Below, piece after piece: positions 1-11,763 of a stretch of 64,000 nucleotides of DNA. The number at the start of each line of letters is the position of its first letter. The stretch's first letter is position 1. Below the pieces are notes generated by a model, which was not told where the DNA came from, ran no database searches, and was given only the letters and a program-made list of their open reading frames with translations. Source of the DNA: Anaspis maculata (taxonomy: Eukaryota > Arthropoda > Insecta > Coleoptera > Scraptiidae); the NCBI GenBank assembly GCA_949128115.1, contig OX421968.1, forward strand, positions 4,030,001 to 4,094,000. Direction: 5' to 3'. Made by a program: the position numbers and the translations under genes.

Positions 1-713
1 CCTGGAAGCTGATGCCATCATCCCAAATTGTATTGTTTGGGTCCGGCGCAGTCTTCACCATGAGTGTGAATAGATTAGGATTATGTTAAGGCCGCTCTTA
101 GGACACTAAAATTTCGATAGTAAAAAGTGCAGCGCCTGATTCCATCCGCATGATTTACGCGCGGTTTATTCAAAGCAAGTCGTAAAAGTGATTTTATAGC
201 TTATAACGAATTTAACTTTGGGGAATACTGGAGCATTTTTTCTCCTGTGAATTGATGTGCTGCGCATGTTTGATTTACACTCGCGTTACCTATTGTATTT
301 TTCTTGTATTGACACAAAATAAAAATTTAATTCATTTTCTCAATGCCTAGATACATTGTCGCGTTATTGTCGTCTATGCCAGTATATTTTCGACATTTGT
401 TCGACTTGCAGGGGGATTTTTTATGTTTTTTATTTCATCCCATTGTAAACCTGTGAAACGACTGTAATTTGGTCCGGCTTTAAATCTGCTAAAATAACGA
501 TTAAAGGGAATCGATGTGCAAACATGTTATGTCGATACCATGGGGTGTTCCTAAATGCTTACAGGGTGTTTCCGAAAGTACGATTCTGAAATTGAACCGT
601 TTCGGTCACCCTAACTAAAAATACGTATAAAGTATGAAGTTCGAAAATATGGAAATTATTTCTTTTTCCTTGATGGGGTTTCCAAAAAATATATGGGCTT
701 GGACAAGTCAAAT
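1..713. other. No recognisable feature
   Basis: AT-rich sequence with only short open frames and no recognisable domain. An ACAGGGTGTTTCCG motif at about 563 resembles the tips of foldback elements elsewhere in the window, but no matching partner end was found nearby. Confidence 0.4.
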
Positions 714-1171
714 CGACATTTGACTTTGAAATTCCAATTACTTGAACCAGACATGAGTGTGTTCCAAGTTTCAATAAAATCGGATCACTTTCTTCTTTCT
801 TGGAAGTTCAACATGGCTGCACAAAATAATCAATATCTTTGGCAATTCACCTTCAATTTTGAAAATTCAAAAACGTTACTGAAGCTGAAGCAACGATCTT
901 CATAACTGTGCTATTGGAATGCATTAAATATTTTTTTTTGGGAAATCGCTCTCGTACTGAACTTTCGGCAATTTTACACTGTTCCATTTATTACCCTGTA
1001 GCAACCTTATGAAACACTGGTCGTATTTGACGTGATCAAGGCATGAAAACAAAAGATTGGGCTATCGAATACAGAAGACCGATATGAAATCGCTCACGGG
1101 AATCAGAAGTTATGATGATTTTAGGAATCGTCTGAATTTGCTTGTCCCCTAGATTCTTTTGATGTGTGTAC
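714..1171. mobile_element. Single arm of a palindromic MITE family
   Basis: This stretch matches the right half of the complete palindrome at 21045-22080, from the region reading GACATTTGAC through to the terminal GATTCTTTTGATGTGTG. The opposite arm is missing, so this is a truncated or rearranged copy. No coding capacity is seen; the open frames here are read through repeat DNA. Autonomous parent unknown; a Tc1/mariner-type parent would fit the TA target of the complete copy. Confidence 0.7.
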
Positions 1172-1410
1172 ATTCAGACGCTTTTCTTACCTTAAACAAC
1201 CACCCTTAGGTCCAGTTTCGCTATTACAGCGATCTATATAATTTAAAGCATTTTCGCCAGGCTGCCGAAAAATGCTAACTTCAGAGAATAACCTCCACCA
1301 GGACTAAAGTAGACATAAAAGTGAACCATACTCGGCTAGCCTCAGCGGTAGCCTTGTTTTTTTTTGTTATGAAGAAAAAATATCTGATTAATTTTGTGGA
1401 AGCTCAGCTT

Positions 1411-2025
1411 TATACAGGGTGTTTCGGTGACCTTGCATAATACTTCGAGAAATGATTCCTCTCAAGAAACCATGGGTGCAAGAAACCAAGTCGAAAAGTA
1501 GGAGTAACATTTTTTCCTAAAGTGCTTCTTAAGGGAGTTACAGCCCCTCAAAGGTACGCAGAAAAACAAAGTGTTTAATCATTTGCTGAGAAACCGTCCA
1601 AGGTAAGAACTTCAAATTCAATGTAGAGGAGTTTCTTAACAGTGCAAATGTACATGCAAAGTTTTAAACAAATCTAACCAGTGGCAGCGAAATTAGAGGG
1701 GATTGGGATCATGTTGGAAATTATTCTAGACACGTTCGTATTTTTTTCACCTTCACTTCAGAACGGTGCATCCTACGGAAAAAATGCAGGAAGAATAAAT
1801 GTTTTGGATTGAACGAGCCTATCGGAAATATTGAATTTGAAGCTCGTTCCTTTGACAGTTCTCAAGCAAATCATAAAAAACTTTGTTGCACTTTGCACCT
1901 TTAAGGGGCTGGAACTGTCTCAGGGAGGACTTGAGGAAAAAAAATTACTTCCACTTTTCGACTTATTTTCTTGAGAGGCATCATCTCCCGAAGTATTATG
2001 CAAGATCACTGAAACACCCTGTATA
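1411..2025. mobile_element. ACAGGGTG-tipped foldback element
   Basis: Inverted termini TATACAGGGTGTTTCGG and its complement bound a 0.6-kb palindrome with arms of more than 200 bp. The left arm carries TCGAAAAGTAGGAGTAAC and the right arm carries its approximate complement. TA flanks suggest a Tc1/mariner-like target. A relative of the right arm is at 22480-22756. No transposase is encoded. Confidence 0.8.
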
Positions 2026-4362
2026 AAAAATGTCCAACCCACTTTTATGTAGTGAGTTTTGCCCAGTATAATGACATGCTACACACTGTCGATGCCGCGC
2101 CGTGCCCGCTCTTTAAAGTTGATGCATAAAAAAATCAATTCAGTCCCAAGTCCCAAATCACTTTTTCTTTTCTCAAAAAATTCCTCAATGCTTTGGCCTT
2201 ATTTGCTTCGCTGGTTGGATACATATAGAAATTTTCATAAATGAAAAAGTTTCTCGATTGATGTTAAGGACGATGCATTCATAGCGGATCAAGATTTCTT
2301 TCCAGTGTATAAACGGTATAAGTAAACTGATAAACAATTGTTAATTAATTGCTGTATATTAGGTCGTGCTCATCGTTATTTAAGACAAGTTTCGCGCCCC
2401 ATGTGTTCTTTATTGTTGTTATATTGACCGATCGTCTTCAAATGTCGTCGGTATCGACCCGACCGACCCGAAAAGATCAGATTTGATTATTGAAAGAACG
2501 AACTCGATATGTTGAACCATTCGGAAGATATGGGAGATTTAGGAAAAATTTGCTTCAGGAAACAAGAAAAAAATTCACGACAAAAATTTAAAAAGCAACC
2601 ACAAACAGCCTCCGCCACTGCGTCTGACGAGGCTTAAAAAATTAAACCAAGGAATACGTAAAATACATATAGTAGAGTCCTTGTAAAATTTTTGAGGAGG
2701 GAGGACCGTAATGCGAAAAAGTGAAATCATCGTGCGTACTTCATGGTTTTGAAGAAAAAGTCTCTCCAGGGAAATTTACTTTCGAATAATACTGAAACGT
2801 GAAAATATAATGATGAATTTATCTTCGAAATCACTTTCAAATATGAGAGTGAGTTAGGACTGTTAAGAGCGCTCGATTATTTACAAAAATACCCACTCAA
2901 GCTAATTGACGCTAAGAGTCACTTCTAAGGGTAGCACGAACCGGTACCTGGGCCTATTCCCCTTATTCCATAATCACGCAAAACGGCGCTTATCTATTGT
3001 TTTGACTAATGGACATTTTATATCATAAATGCACACATGTCACCATTTACGCTTCACAGTAGGTATATAAGTGTTCAAATCAAAACAAACTGAAATTGTG
3101 AATGGGTACCTATATTATTATAATTTGAGTAATATAACTTCAGGGAAGGGCTGTCACTCTACTATGCATGTTCGGATTAATACTACATTATGTCCAATTT
3201 GCCGTTTGAACTGCTGTCTCAATATTTACAGCACAGACTCGACTTGGATAATGCAAATATCAACATACGAATATGCTTACAGCGATGCGCCTGATCAAAT
3301 AATCAACCATGTGAGCATTATACGAGGTATCGTCAGTTGCGGAAAATTAAAAATTGAACAAAGCCTGACCATTCGGAATAAATGTTTTTCGGCATTCAGT
3401 CAAAATCAATATTCTCGCACTACATACATATAGACGGGGCAACCTGCTGCTGGATTTCAAACAATGAAACTTTTGATTTCAAACTCCAAAGTCTCTGTTC
3501 CACTCGATGCCAAAACACTTAATCCGAGCTTTCGCGTAGATGTCGGGACTTTCTTCACCCGAAATTCATCCGCTAAAAGTCCGTTTGTGTCTGGCGCGCG
3601 GTTTTGTTCTTTCCATTTTAATATCAAATGCAATGGATTTTTGATTCGCATTGCTCGCTCGAGACGTGAAAAACCCTCTATCTAAGAAATATTGACGCAA
3701 TTTCCTGGAAAACTGGAATTGTTCGCTCGTAAATTCTGCACTCCACCCGGAGCTGCATGGGGTGCCATCGCTCAATGAGCATTAATTTGCGTAAAGCAAA
3801 GCCCATTACAATGATTAAAAGTTATTTGGACACACACAAACACATGCACAACAATGTAATGAGTGAAAAATGTAGCGTATATATTCAAGCACACCCAACA
3901 ACATCGCGCCCTCCGGCTCTTGCACAAATAAACATGAACTTGTTGATAATCGATAGAGCGAAAAGAAAATTCTGACAAAACAAGATTGCGGGCGGCTAAA
4001 GGATTTCTGGAGCCGACATCTTCAAACAAGCAAACCCCGGCTCGTCTACGAGGCTTCGGTCGCCGGTGCTATATCCGCCTAAAGCTACGTGTGTGTTGCT
4101 TCCGTTGAACTGTAATAAAACGCGTTACAAATAATTACGTGATTTAATCCGGCTCCACGGCTCCTTATAAGCTCTCTCCAGCTTCATCCAAAGCAGAACT
4201 CTCGATTCACATCCCCAGGTTTTTGTCAACAAGTTTTTGATGGCACGAGCTTACACCTAGTAATCTGACAATTTCATTTTCAATCACTAGTCTGTCAACT
4301 GATTTATTGAACTGTCAAATTTTAATATTACATTGACGCAGCTCCTCATCAATCACTGCTAT
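2026..4362. other. No recognisable feature (unique DNA)
   Basis: No element ends, long repeats or domain-bearing frames were recognised. An open frame of 120 codons at 3071-3433 (+) and a pair of overlapping opposite-strand frames near 3460-3680 have no recognisable motif and are not called as genes. Confidence 0.4.
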
Positions 4363-4482
4363 AGTACGTTCAACCCTAGTGTGATTCGAGTGAGCTGTAA
4401 TTCCGCGAATTTCATTTCCAGGGGTGTCGCGTGACGACGAGACATCCATCGGCACTGGAATCACACTACGGTTGAACGTACT
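4363..4482. mobile_element. 120-bp palindromic MITE
   Basis: AGTACGTTCAACCCTAGTG at the left end and the imperfect complement, ending GGTTGAACGTACT, at the right end give about 25-bp inverted termini around a 70-bp GC-richer core. Non-coding. Class not determined because no clear TSD is visible. Confidence 0.7.
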
Positions 4483-4972
4483 TCAGTATCATAAATATTT
4501 TCTTGAAGACAAAATTTATTTTTTTTAAATGTGATTCCGAAAAAAAATATTATGTCTCCAATATATCCAAAATTTATAATAATCCGTCACCGTGAGTGCA
4601 AAAAGTGATTTTGGCATGGAATGACTCGCATTCAAATATGATGTATTCAAAAATGAATAGTTAAAATATCCAAACAAACAAAATAATCCCATGACCTACT
4701 GATCAGTTAGCAGGATTTTGAAAACCATTGAGTTATATGCGATTGAGCTGCCAGTTAACAGCACCAACGCAGTTCACATATTCCATCATAAAATCTCTCT
4801 GATTATAACCAGTTGTTGTAGCATTTCGTTATCTCACTTTTCTTCCTAATGCAGCTAGATTTCTCAATGCATTTGTTCCTGTAACTATTTTACGCCACTC
4901 TCCAAGCTGAAGTTCTCCATTGATTTCATAATCGGCAAACTTTGTATTGCAACGTATTCTCAAGTAAATAAT
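4483..4972. other. No recognisable feature
   Basis: AT-rich sequence between the small MITE and the LTR miniature. No gene, repeat or RNA signature seen. Confidence 0.4.
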
Positions 4973-5070
4973 TGTAGGCGTGTATTTATTGTAGTACGCA
5001 GTGATAAACAGTGTGTGTTTTAAAACGATCGTCTCAATTATAAACGAACCCGTACGCGAAATACGTAACA
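4973..5070 (+). repeat. 5' long terminal repeat
   Basis: 98-bp copy with 5'-TG and CA-3' ends. It contains the stretch TTTTAAAACGATCGTCTC, which is also in the 3' copy. Divergence from the 3' copy is small apart from the GT tract. Confidence 0.75.
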
Positions 5071-5085
5071 TTTGGTGTCAGGAGA
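5071..5085 (+). promoter_or_regulatory. Putative primer-binding site
   Basis: TTTGGTGTCAGGAG follows the 5' repeat directly. TGG starts are usual for retroelement primer sites because tRNAs end in CCA. The TGTCAGGAG continuation looks like the complement of a leucine-type tRNA 3' end; the tRNA identity is inference. Confidence 0.5.
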
Positions 5086-5157
5086 GTGTTCTAGGTTCTA
5101 GAAGAGCAGGAAAAGGGGCGTATCAATGAAAAAGAAAAAGAGAAGAAGCGCCGTTTA

Positions 5158-5307
5158 CAGGGCTGGGCAAAATACTTCGAAAAATGCATTTAAATACAAA
5201 ATACACAATCCAAGATAGTCGAAATACAAAATACAAACTACTTCTTGAAATGTCTTTGAAATACAAAATACTCAAATGTATTTCAAATACGTAACCGCCC
5301 AGCCCTG
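5158..5307. mobile_element. hAT-type MITE nested in the TRIM
   Basis: Termini CAGGGCTGGGCAAAATAC and CGCCCAGCCCTG are inverted. The element is flanked on both sides by the 8-bp duplication GCCGTTTA (5150-5157 and 5308-5315). CAGGG termini and an 8-bp TSD are hallmarks of hAT elements. The 150-bp body is AT-rich with repeated AAATACAAAATAC. Non-coding, so mobilised in trans. Confidence 0.88.
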
Positions 5308-5512
5308 GCCGTTTAGAAGACCTGATGGCGGCTATAGAACAGCACATGTGATAGCTCGACGGCAATGTGAGAAAGCTAGCAGAAAAAATTGCAACAATGG
5401 AGGCAACCATGTTTGCAGCTAGAACGACGTGTCCAAAGTACCGCCGTAAGTAATACGGCGGCCCCGATGGCAGCTTTGGCCGTTCCACACCGGGACGGAC
5501 AACTCCCAACGT

Positions 5513-5641
5513 TGTTGGCGTGTATTTATTGTAGTACGCAGTAATAAACAGAGTGTGTGTGTGTGTGCGCGCGTGCGCGTGCGTGTGTGTTTTAAAACGA
5601 TCGTCTCAATTATAAACGAACCCGTATGCGAATACGTAACA
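5513..5641 (+). repeat. 3' long terminal repeat with GT microsatellite
   Basis: 129-bp counterpart of the 5' repeat. A run of alternating GT/GC at about 5551-5591 accounts for the extra length. Confidence 0.75.
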
Positions 5642-5753
5642 GTATATTAATACTTATCAACAGCATTGCATTACGCTTAGACAATCGCAGTTTGATAAAA
5701 TTATGTCTAACATAATGTTGAGCGTAACATTTCCTCGCAGAATCACACCATTG

Positions 5754-6865
5754 CACAGTGGGTCAAGTGCCGTAAAAAGTGGCCAAAAGTCAAGCAAGGT
5801 CATTTTGATATTTCGGTCCAAATTTTTGCTATTATTTAGAAAAATAGTTGATTTATAAGTTACCAAAGTCTTGAGGTTCCAAAGCAATTTATAACTTTTG
5901 TGTGATGCCTCAAACATAGGACTTTGAAATAGCTCTACTGATAACACTTTCATAGCATTTTTGACTGAAGTGGTATTGCCGACTGTGCTTTTCAGAGGCC
6001 AGGGATCATTCTATAAATTTTACCATAGCTCACTTGAAGTTTTTTGAAAGTAAATCATACTTCATACAGGATATATGTTCACTTGTTTCAGAATTATAAA
6101 TTATTTCGAATGGCGATGTTCGGTCAATTTGTTTTCCAAGAGTTCCACTTTTGCAGTGGTTTACAAAAAATGTTCCACCTTGCTCCAGCCTACAACCTCT
6201 TTCTCAAAAAGCTACACCTTTTTCAAGTTGATTTCAAAAGGAATTGTATGCGCCCACGTGCGTCCCCGTGATTAACAATTTTTTTTCGAAATATATGTAT
6301 TTATAAGGAGACAAAAATTCAAAATTTCTGGAGAACGCTGAATTTCACTGGACTGCTGCGAAATAGTGTTGAGATTTTCAACAAGACATTATTTCAATGA
6401 TATCGGAAGAGCAGGGTTGTTTCTAGGGGTGTTTTACATATATGTGAAAAGTTCTGTTTTTTTCGTTACGAACATGTTTTCTAGTTTGAATTCTATTATC
6501 ACTAAGTACTTGAAGTCAGAATTTTTTCCAGTATTTTTCCTATATTCACCTTAATATTTTAGGACGATTTGATGAATTTAAATTTTTTTCTCGTATTTTT
6601 TTTTTTCAACCCTTGAATTTCACCCCCAAGGGTCAATAAATTTTATCCAATATTTTTCCCTTAATCGCCTTGATATTCTGAAAAAATTCGCTGAACTGGA
6701 AATTTTTCTGTTCTTTTATTTTTTCCAACCCCAAACCCCAATTTCACCCCCCGAGCACAATTGAAATTTTTTTCAATATTTTTTCCTATAATGACCTCAA
6801 TATTCTAAGACGATCTGGTGAGTTTCAGACTTTTGGCCGCCGACAACTGATTTTGTCCCACTGTG
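5754..6865. mobile_element. Non-autonomous element with CACAGTG termini and 5-bp TSD
   Basis: Both ends read CACAGTGGG inward, and the 5-bp sequence CATTG flanks the element on each side (5749-5753 and 6866-6870). At positions 28-38 from each end both termini repeat GGCCAAAAGTC, although the sequence between is largely different. A 5-bp TSD with a CACAGTG start is the pattern known for Transib/RAG-like transposons, whose ends resemble V(D)J recombination signals; that assignment is inference. The interior has no transposase and includes three 121-bp tandem units. CATTG is not the GC-rich target usual for Transib. Confidence 0.7.
6525..6840. repeat. Three tandem units of about 121 bp
   Basis: The phrase TCCAATATTTTTCC followed by a CCTTRATATTCT-like block recurs at about 6527, 6649 and 6770. 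Units are diverged and pyrimidine-rich. They form the right third of the CACAGTG element. Confidence 0.65.
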
Positions 6866-7089
6866 CATTGTATTGGTGACATACAACCTATATGATTTTT
6901 TGAAAATACACATAATTATTGTTTGATAAAATAATAATTCAATTCAATGATAATTACGAACTCTCAATTTAGTATATTGGAAATAGAATATCTGCTGGAA
7001 TTAATTCAAACAAAAACGATTTTTTCACCATGGCTAGCTTTTAGTTCCCTCTTTAACATATCAAAAGTCCTCAACTCTGGGACTGCTAC

Positions 7090-7560
7090 AAATAAGTATA
7101 CAGGGTGAAAGTTTATTATTTTTCTTTATTTCCTTTCTTTCTCAAAAAACTGATGACTGAAAAAAATGGTTTTAGGCTAATTTGATAGGCCATAGTCTTC
7201 CAATAAACATATAAAAAATATACCACTCAGCAACTGCTGTGTATCAAGTTACAGGGTGAAAACTATTTTTCATCTTCAATTTTCTTTCTTAGTGGAACTG
7301 ATCTAGATTGGAGCCGGTTTCAGTTCTTTTGCAAGCTTATAATGTCATACTGAACATATAAAAAGGATACATTTCTGCAACTGCTGCTTTTCAACTTACA
7401 GGGTGAAAAGTCATTTTCACGTTTCAATTTTTTTCTTGGTGAAATTGGCTCACACATCAATTTCGACTGATTCTTCTGTAAACTTGAAGCTTCTAGTCAA
7501 ACATATCAAAATAATACATTTCTGCTACAGCTACGTTTTTTTACAAATTTAAATGTCTGG
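7090..7560. repeat. Left-arm tandem monomers, about 150 bp
   Basis: ACAGGGTGAAA recurs at about 7099, 7251 and 7398. Each is followed by a T-rich block, a YTTGGTGAAATTGG-like phrase and CATATCAAAA or CATATAAAAA. The arm is therefore built of three to four diverged tandem monomers. Confidence 0.7.
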
Positions 7561-7589
7561 GTATATTCGGGTATATTGCATCAAAACTT

Positions 7590-8075
7590 CAAAAAATCTT
7601 GGAACGCAACCAAACATTCAAATTTGTAAATAAAAACGTAGCTTCAGCAGAAATGTATTATTTTGATATGTTTGACTAGAAACCTCAAATTCACAGAAAA
7701 ACCAGTCGCAATTGTTGTGTGAGCCGATTTCATCAAGAAAAAAATTGAAACGTGAAAATGACTTTTCACCCTGTAAATTGAAAATCAGCAGATGCAGAGA
7801 TGTGTCCTTTTCATATGTTCATTATGACATCATCAGCTTGCAAAATAACTGGAACCGGCTTCAATCTAGATCAGTTCCACCAAGAAAAAAAATTGAAGTT
7901 GAAAAATAGTTTTCACCCTGTAATTTGATACGCAGAAGTTGCTTGGTAGTATATTTTTTATATGTTTATTGGAAGACTATGGCCTATCAAACTAGCCAGA
8001 AACCTGTTTTTTTTGGTCATAGTTTTTCAAGAAAAAAAGAAAGTAAAGAAAAATAATAAACTTTCACCCTGTATA
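7590..8075. repeat. Right-arm tandem monomers, about 150 bp, inverted
   Basis: TTTCACCCTGTA recurs at about 7764, 7912 and 8063, mirroring the left-arm monomers in the opposite orientation. Confidence 0.7.
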
Positions 8076-8212
8076 CTGTTTGTAGCAGTCCCAGAGTTGA
8101 GGACTTTTGATATGTTGAAGAAGGAACTGTAAGCTTGCCATGGTAAAAGAATCGTTTTTGTTTGAATTAATTCCAGCATAGCACCTATTTTTTTCTATTT
8201 CCAATATACTAA

Positions 8213-11200
8213 TTAGGGAATCCTGCCACGTTGTAATAAAGATAGGGACACCACCCACCCGTTTCAAAAATTTTAAGGGACAAGAGGTCCCATCTCTGCA
8301 TCTGACTCCAGAATCATCCCCACGTCAAACACTCCCCCCACGTACAAGTCTACTGCAAAATTATCCACTGATTTGGCGACGTCTACGCTGCAGAAGTCTA
8401 GTCCAAAACATCCTACCACTCAAACCAGGTCTACCGACAGTGTTTTTTCGAGTCCGCTTTTTATCACTTCGTCATTAGTCATTTGTTCCAAGACAATGTA
8501 TAATTTCCCAAAGTAGATTTCTTCCTGCTAAGCTCGCGATTTAAACTGAATTGGATTAATTGTAGCAGTCACTTGGTTGATATTCGTGCGTTTTTGTAAT
8601 CTCAAAAAACTCTGAAAAGTTCCAGTGCATTAAATTTAAACAACTGTAGTTCTCGACCGGCTGTGTGATTTTGCCGCTTTATCATGGGTTAAATTTGGAA
8701 TTTCAATGGTATACACACAAACCCACACTAACATACGGGGGGGCATACACTGGATGGAGGCTCTTGTATTTTCCAGCACATTAACTTGTGCAACACCTAT
8801 TTAATTCAATATGTGTGATAAAATCAAACGTGCTTCAGGATTATGTGAGTAAATACTAAATACTATCGTGGCGCATCGAGTTCAAAGTGTGACATGTAAA
8901 ACGTTTTTATTAGTCATGGAAACTGAATGCATCAAAGTGAAATTGATCGATCATTAATGGTATGGTGTAAAGAGCTTTGGCTGCTTTGTCTTGTCGTTGA
9001 TTTTTATGAAGTTGCGCGAGCTTTAATGGCACTTGCACGTTATCTACGATTGTGAAAATGGGCATGATGTGAGTGAGGGTCAGGTGATGAAAAGTTAGCA
9101 TTCCTTTGTTGTGCACGCGCAAAGTTGGAGGTTTATGCCCTTGTCTGGAACGCTCTTTATAGATCTACTACATATTCCTATTTCCTATAAGAGTCGTATG
9201 TATATGAAGATTTATTTGGGCGATTGCGTGTAAGCCGACATTAAAACGGAATTAAAAGTGGCAATTTTTTAACAGAGATGCGTGGTTGGTGCATGGTGAA
9301 TTTGATCGTAATAATAATTATTGTATATGTATGTATGTATGTATTATAAATATATACATATAGTGAAGGTGAAGGTTCGGGTCGCTTTGGTGAAGTCGCG
9401 ACGTAAAACGTGTAATGTGTAGTTCTTATTTTATATGTTATACGTACCGTACACATGATAGAGTGAGTGACTTATTACTAAGGTTGTCGGCGGTCGTCAA
9501 GAAACGAACCCGGCAACCAGATAGCCCACATATAGCAAGATGCGAGTGGCAGTGGAGTAAAGGCGTAAAGCTGTTACACGTCTGCCCAGGATTGGCTTTG
9601 ACCGGATTCGAAGTTTGAGTTTGAAAAGGACCAAAGGAAAACAGCATTCGAATCAACAACTGATGGCCGGGGGTGACTTCTAAAAAGCACGTACGGCCCT
9701 GAGCTGAGGTCGGATGATGGATAGCTTCCCGTCCCGACGGCCGGCGTCGCCAACGCGCTCCACCGTAATCTGCGCTATTTGTCATCTCGATTCACCTCCT
9801 TTATAAAGTAGTGTATTCTTTTAGACCCAATCAGCTTTCCTCGCCCGACTTTTGTTCGAGTACGACAATAACTCTTGAAGATTGGGAAGCTTTATCTTTA
9901 TGTTATGAGGATTGATTAAGACCGCGTGGGGGACAAATGAATTTCACACCAATTGCTCTATCGTTGTTTCGCTGTTGACGACGGAGAATTTATCGGCCAT
10001 ATTACGCGTGACTGCTGATTCCGAATTATCGTCTTTTTTACAACATAATCCGAGAGTCGGCATACAGTGTCCGCACCCCTGGATTTGCCGCCAGATGAAA
10101 ACCACCCTGCTGATCTATTGGCTCATTACCGGACAAAAGGCCAAGCGAAATCTCATCACTCCAGATGACAAACACCAATCAGCCAAAATCCAAACCACTT
10201 CAATCATCCGTGGCGCATTTATTGTTAGTTCTCGTGCAAAAACGTTTCGTTTCGTCTGAGTTCTTGTTAAGCTGTTGGGTCACAAACTAAGTGTTTGGAC
10301 TGGTCACATGCAGTACCCACAGGTGTTTCTTTGTGTGCAGGTCCGAACCGAAGGGGTTCTCCAAGGGTGAGGTCGGGTTTGTTTTTAATTTGATTTGTGT
10401 GATTCGTCGAAAGGAGTTCATGCTTGTCGGAAGCTAATGGTGATGATGAGGCAGGCACACCATCATCGGTGGTGATATTTTATTGGATTCGATGATTGAT
10501 TTTAGTTTACAAAGACTTATTCCACGGTGCACGTGTTTGTGTTTTCGAGAAGCATTCAATGAAAAAATTATGTACGTGCAGTCAATCCACGTAACAACTT
10601 TTTGTGAAATTTATAACAAATGGTGGGTTTAGAATGGTCGAGTGTTGGGGTCGATGAAAGCAAATAGCGTTCGCGGTTGAACGGTTTCGTCGAGTGATAC
10701 TCGCTCAGTAATGGAGGGAATTTTAACTCGTGACAGTTGATGTGTCTGAATCAAAATTAAACCATTAATTAAATTGAATAAGATTGGAGTTGACGGATTT
10801 CCTGGCAGATGTCGTGACAGTGGCGACAATGCCCATCACTCGACGTTTCCGCAGCGACTTCGAATTTCGGGCCGAAAGCGTAACCCTAAATTTAAAATTG
10901 AAAATGTTTCAATGCAATTTGTTTACAGTAGAGTGCTTTGACAGGCGAGGGCGGAATTGAATTTGGGTGCATCTTCTCTAACAATGTAACCCCATCGGGT
11001 CATGCGAGGATGCACGGAGCTTGCGGTCGACTTGCTGGTAGCCTGACGTTCAGCCCTAAGGGTGTGACAAAATACCCTCTACACGCTGATTATATTGTAC
11101 CTCATTGTAATTCATATTATTATCGTGAGTTCGGAATGATTGCGATTTTAAGGAGCTTATCTTAACTGCCATTAATTGAAACTAAACCGAACCTGCCCTT

Positions 11201-11449
11201 TTGATTCTTCTATTATTATTAAAATTTCGTCTCTTGTTGCCGCTTTGCATACATGAATATATTTATCGGAGCTGATCATTTTTTTTTGCCTAAGCTTATT
11301 CAAACACCACCAGTCACCACAATTCTAATCTAAATTGGCATGCCAAATTTAATTCATTCAAATCGATATGATGACTATATGCTTTGTGCTCGTATTTTTT
11401 TTGTCTTGCAAACTGAAAAAAAAAACTTTGAACAGCGATCTAAAAGAAC
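8213..11449. other. Mostly unique DNA before the gap
   Basis: No element ends or recognisable domains. A TATG microsatellite lies at about 9325-9344. A relatively GC-rich patch at 9480-9780 carries a 115-codon minus-strand frame without known motifs; it could be an exon or regulatory CpG-rich DNA, but nothing decides this. Similar short frames at 9912-10259 and 10629-10829 are equally undecided. Confidence 0.4.
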
Positions 11450-11649
11450 NNNNNNNNNNNNNNNNNNNNNNNNNNNNNNNNNNNNNNNNNNNNNNNNNNN
11501 NNNNNNNNNNNNNNNNNNNNNNNNNNNNNNNNNNNNNNNNNNNNNNNNNNNNNNNNNNNNNNNNNNNNNNNNNNNNNNNNNNNNNNNNNNNNNNNNNNNN
11601 NNNNNNNNNNNNNNNNNNNNNNNNNNNNNNNNNNNNNNNNNNNNNNNNN
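11450..11649. other. Assembly gap, 200 N
   Basis: Exactly 200 N, which suggests a scaffolding gap of estimated or nominal length. A short tandem array begins 24 bp after it. Confidence 0.99.
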
Positions 11650-11672
11650 AAGCTCGATTCACGTGATGAAAA

Positions 11673-11763
11673 CGACGATAAGATGAATGTGTAGTAACGA
11701 CGAAGATATGTATGGGTTGACACGACGAAAAGATGTGTGTTGATACGACGAAAAGATGTATGG
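11673..11763. repeat. Tandem array, about 25-bp unit, at gap edge
   Basis: Units starting CGACGA recur at 11673, 11698, 11723 and 11746 (CGACGAAAAGATGTGTG type). The array may continue into the gap and could be the reason the gap was not closed. Confidence 0.75.

Larger units (their letters stand above)
4973..5641 (+). mobile_element. TRIM-like miniature LTR retrotransposon
   Basis: Two direct repeats, 4973-5070 and 5513-5641, begin TGTAGGCG or TGTTGGCG and end CGTAACA, so they are TG...CA long terminal repeats. The 440-bp interior starts TTTGGTGTCAGGAG, which resembles a tRNA primer-binding site. There is no gag or pol, so it matches a terminal-repeat retrotransposon in miniature that must borrow enzymes. 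A hAT MITE at 5158-5307 is nested inside. No clear flanking TSD was found. The 3' repeat is longer because of a GT microsatellite expansion. Confidence 0.75.
6969..8212. mobile_element. 1.24-kb foldback element with tandemly built arms
   Basis: Left terminus TTAGTATATTGGAAATAG at about 6969 has its complement ending near 8212, and the inverted match continues almost to a centre at about 7575. Landmarks are mirrored: AATTAATTCAAACAAAAACG on the left pairs with the complement on the right, and CTCAACTCTGGGACTGCTAC pairs likewise. Non-coding; open frames on both strands are palindrome artefacts. Confidence 0.85.

Noticed and set aside
3985..4190. Possible solo LTR
   Set aside because: An AATAAA-like signal and CG-rich stretch suggested an LTR, but no TG...CA ends or duplication were found.
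9438..9785. 115-codon minus-strand frame in a GC-richer patch
   Set aside because: No motif, no splice or promoter context that I can defend, and an overlapping plus-strand frame of similar quality.
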